Shown here: piece by piece, positions 62,034 through 64,000 of the stretch
Position numbering within the stretch: position 1 is the stretch's first letter
How the letters are laid out: each line of letters starts with the position of its first letter
Source of the DNA: CAVSWT01 sp963731745
GTDB lineage: Bacteria; Bacteroidota; Ignavibacteria; Ignavibacteriales; Ignavibacteriaceae
Direction of reading: 5' to 3'
DNA length: 64,000 nucleotides
Assembly (NCBI GenBank): GCA_963731745.1
Contig: CAVSWT010000013.1
Span: 1 to 64,000, forward strand
Notes under the pieces: generated by a model
The model's database searches: none
What the model was told of the DNA's origin: nothing
What the model saw: only the letters and a program-made list of their open reading frames with translations
Made by a program: the position numbers and the translations under genes

Positions 62034-62843
62034 TTAAGAAGCCTGGAAAAGATGAACATCTCTCTGCGGAAAAGGGATATTAATTCCTTCCTGGTCAAAA
62101 CGTTCCTTAATTACTTCGAGAGTATCAGTATAAGTTGCCCACCAGTCTCCCGCATTTGTATAAGCTCTTACGGAAAAATTGACACTGCTGTCTGCAAGTT
62201 CAACTAAAAAGATAGAGGGCGCCGGATCATCAAGAATTCTTTTATCCGACTTTAAAATTTCTTCTAATATTCTTCTCGCTTTTTTAAGGTCATCATTATA
62301 GCCCACACCAATTTTCCATTCTGCTCTTCTAGTAGTGTTCTCGGAATAATTGGTAATAATATCTGCCATTAACTTTCCATTAGGAACAATAATCTTAACG
62401 TTATCCGGAGCTTTCAATTGAGTATAAAGTAACTGAATCTCTTCCACAGTTCCCATTGTTCCGGAAGCATTAATAAACTGCCCGGCTTTAAATGGACGAA
62501 AAATCAACAGCAAAACTCCGGCTGCAAAATTTGAAAGGGCGCCTTGAAAAGCCAACCCGATAGCTAGCCCCGCAGCCCCCAGCACAGCGATGAATGAAGC
62601 GGTTTGTATTCCAACCTTTGCAAGCACAGTTATAATTATAAAAGCAATCATTGCGGCGTAAACAATACTGCTAAGGAATGAAACCAACGCCGGATCAACC
62701 TCCTTTTTTGTCAGCACTTTTCGGGTAAATTTCTTTAAGAATTTTGCAACCCATAAACCTGCGATCAAAATTAAAATGGCTGCAATAATTTGTAAGCCAT
62801 ATAATGCGGCCCATTCTTGTAATTGAGGAAATATATTATCCAT
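62034..62843 (-). CDS. mscS: small-conductance mechanosensitive channel (MscS)
   Basis: 269 residues, three membrane helices. TM3 pore helix is GAAGLAIGLAFQGALSNFAA followed by GVLLLIFRPFKAGQFINASG, the Gly/Ala-packed MscS signature. The beta domain has GTVEEIQLLYTQLKAPDN and VPNGKLMADIITNYSENTTR, and the vestibule end has VRAYTNAGDWWATYTDTLEV. It opens on membrane tension to release solutes on osmotic downshock. Divergent from the nicotinate phosphoribosyltransferase gene. Confidence 0.95.
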   Translation of the reverse strand: MDNIFPQLQEWAALYGLQIIAAILILIAGLWVAKFLKKFTRKVLTKKEVDPALVSFLSSIVYAAMIAFIIITVLAKVGIQTASFIAVLGAAGLAIGLAFQGALSNFAAGVLLLIFRPFKAGQFINASGTMGTVEEIQLLYTQLKAPDNVKIIVPNGKLMADIITNYSENTTRRAEWKIGVGYNDDLKKARRILEEILKSDKRILDDPAPSIFLVELADSSVNFSVRAYTNAGDWWATYTDTLEVIKERFDQEGINIPFPQRDVHLFQAS

Positions 62844-62974
62844 TAATAAATTCCTTTCATATTAGTTTAAAAACTCTATAAGATAATAAATTAATTATCA
62901 TTATCAGATGAACACCATAACAATATATTATTTTGATTATATTATTTAATCATAATTATTTGGAGTAAAATCGG

Positions 62975-64000
62975 TTGTTAAAAAAATTTGACCAGCAAAT
63001 TACTGAAGGGGCGCTATTCACTGACCACTACCAATTATTGATGTCTCAGCTTTATTTTAAAAATAATCTTCATGAAAAAAAAGTTCAGTTCGATCATTTC
63101 TTTAGAGATTATCCCGATTATGGTTCTCACAAAGCAGGTTACTGTATAACTGCCGGGTTAGAATGGTTAATAGATTGGCTGGAGAATACAGTATTTGGGG
63201 ATATTGAAATTGAAATATTAAAATCTCATAAAAACTCCAATGGCGAGAGATTGTTTCATGATGATTATTTAGACTGGCTTAAAAAGAATGGAAGTTTCAA
63301 ATCACTAAATATTAAATCTATTCCTGAAGGAAGAGTTGTTCATCCTCATGAACCTTTGACCATTGTAGAAGGCCCGGCAGCAATTGCTCAAATATTTGAA
63401 ACTATTTTATTAAATAATTTAAATTTTCAAACTCTAATTGCCACTAAAGCATCGCGCATTAAGGAAATTACAAAAGGCCAAATGATTATTGATTTCGGAG
63501 CCCGAAGAGCGCAGGACAGAGGCGCCATAGCGGCGGTTAGAGCGGCTTTAATTGGCGGTGCAGATTATTCTTCGAATGTGGGTATCTCACATTTACTTGG
63601 TTACCCGCCTAAAGGAACACACTCGCACAGCATGGTTCAATTATATCTTGCTCTGGGTAAAACAGAGCTTGAAGCCTTTGAAGCTTTTGCGGATTTATAT
63701 CCTGATGAATGCGTCCTGCTTGTTGATACAATTAATACATTGGAAAGCGGTATTCCTAATGCAATAAAAGTATTTAAAGAATTAAAGAAAAATGGTCACA
63801 AGCCTATTGCTATAAGATTAGATTCAGGCGATCTTGCTTATTTAAGTATCATTGCCATGCAAATGCTTGATGAAGCCGGTTTAACGGATGTGGGAATTGT
63901 TCTTTCAAACGAACTAGATGAAATGAACATTTGGCAAATCATTAGTCAAATTAGAGAAGATGCACCTAAGCATAAAGTTGATCCGGATAACCTAATAAAA
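62975..64000 (+). CDS. pncB: nicotinate phosphoribosyltransferase, 5' part (runs off the window)
   Basis: 342 codons to the window edge without a stop. The start is TTG 62975, preceded by TGGAG nine bases upstream. An in-frame TAA at 62966 excludes a longer start. Landmarks: GALFTDHYQLLMSQLYFKNN, FFRDYPDYGSHKAGYCITAG, the conserved phosphoribosyl site IDFGARRAQDRGAIAAVRAA, YSSNVGISHLLGYPPKGTHS (region of the phosphorylated His) and IRLDSGDLAYLS. It makes nicotinate mononucleotide from nicotinate and PRPP with ATP, the first step of NAD salvage (Preiss-Handler). The C-terminal ~100 residues lie outside. Confidence 0.93.
   Translation, partial: MLKKFDQQITEGALFTDHYQLLMSQLYFKNNLHEKKVQFDHFFRDYPDYGSHKAGYCITAGLEWLIDWLENTVFGDIEIEILKSHKNSNGERLFHDDYLDWLKKNGSFKSLNIKSIPEGRVVHPHEPLTIVEGPAAIAQIFETILLNNLNFQTLIATKASRIKEITKGQMIIDFGARRAQDRGAIAAVRAALIGGADYSSNVGISHLLGYPPKGTHSHSMVQLYLALGKTELEAFEAFADLYPDECVLLVDTINTLESGIPNAIKVFKELKKNGHKPIAIRLDSGDLAYLSIIAMQMLDEAGLTDVGIVLSNELDEMNIWQIISQIREDAPKHKVDPDNLIK

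Noticed and set aside
1..64000. tRNA, rRNA and CRISPR arrays
   Set aside because: No cloverleaf with a TTC-arm box, no rRNA-like stretch and no regularly spaced short direct repeats were seen on either strand by eye. A dedicated search would be needed to exclude a single tRNA.

Overview
The window is AT-rich DNA from what is most likely a member of the Ignavibacteria (Bacteroidota/Chlorobi side). The taxonomic hints are several large secreted proteins ending in type IX secretion (Por-type) sorting domains, an ECF sigma factor paired with a Ser/Thr kinase-TPR protein, AT-rich spacers and few strong Shine-Dalgarno sites. No rRNA, tRNA or CRISPR array was seen. The placement is an inference from gene content, not from a marker gene.

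Layout. (1) 1-7.4 kb, accessory: single promoterless-looking genes, all on the + strand (brnT/brnA-like toxin-antitoxin, outer-membrane-like protein, VOC protein, RQC-minor-like DNA-binding protein, SGNH hydrolase). They are separated by unusually long spacers that carry three copies of an imperfect repeat resembling integron attC sites. An IS1111/IS110-type element and an IS1182-type element (19-bp inverted ends, 6-bp target duplication) both sit inside the first copy. (2) 7.4-20.5 kb: broken GH43-like lipoprotein, S58 peptidase, broken Asp/Glu racemase, T9SS-exported protein, lipoprotein, lipase-like hydrolase, outer membrane protein, orphan MlaF-like ATPase, broken anti-sigma-like protein and broken glycosyltransferase 9. 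(3) 20.6-35.5 kb: a glutamate dehydrogenase island. It holds four GDH genes of four different subfamilies and two ~1000-residue proteins that join receiver-like domains to a PEP synthase/PPDK-type ATP-grasp domain but lack the swivelling-His and PEP-barrel domains. Each of these precedes a GDH gene. (4) 35.9-51.5 kb: amino-acid and peptide metabolism (M24 peptidase, Aat, carbamate kinase plus ornithine carbamoyltransferase), bacteriohemerythrin, esterase and several membrane transporters. (5) 51.7-64 kb: T9SS protein with internal tandem repeats, aldo/keto reductase, ECF sigma/kinase pair, lysine/saccharopine dehydrogenase-like protein, ZIP transporter, MscS channel and the start of nicotinate phosphoribosyltransferase, which runs off the end.

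Functionally the core genes suggest a peptide- and amino-acid-using heterotroph: GDHs of probably different cofactor preference, citrulline/ornithine-carbamoyl phosphate enzymes, a lysine dehydrogenase-like enzyme, peptidases and NAD salvage. The most interesting candidate system is the repeated unit of receiver-ATP-grasp protein followed by GDH, which may be a regulatory or phosphotransfer device for glutamate metabolism. That function is inference only.

A caution runs through the whole window. At least six genes are interrupted by reading-frame breaks, and four of them are repaired by removing exactly one base. One further gene (38.7-40.4 kb) is shredded by many breaks. Sequencing or assembly error is as likely as true gene decay, and the calls below say so where it matters.
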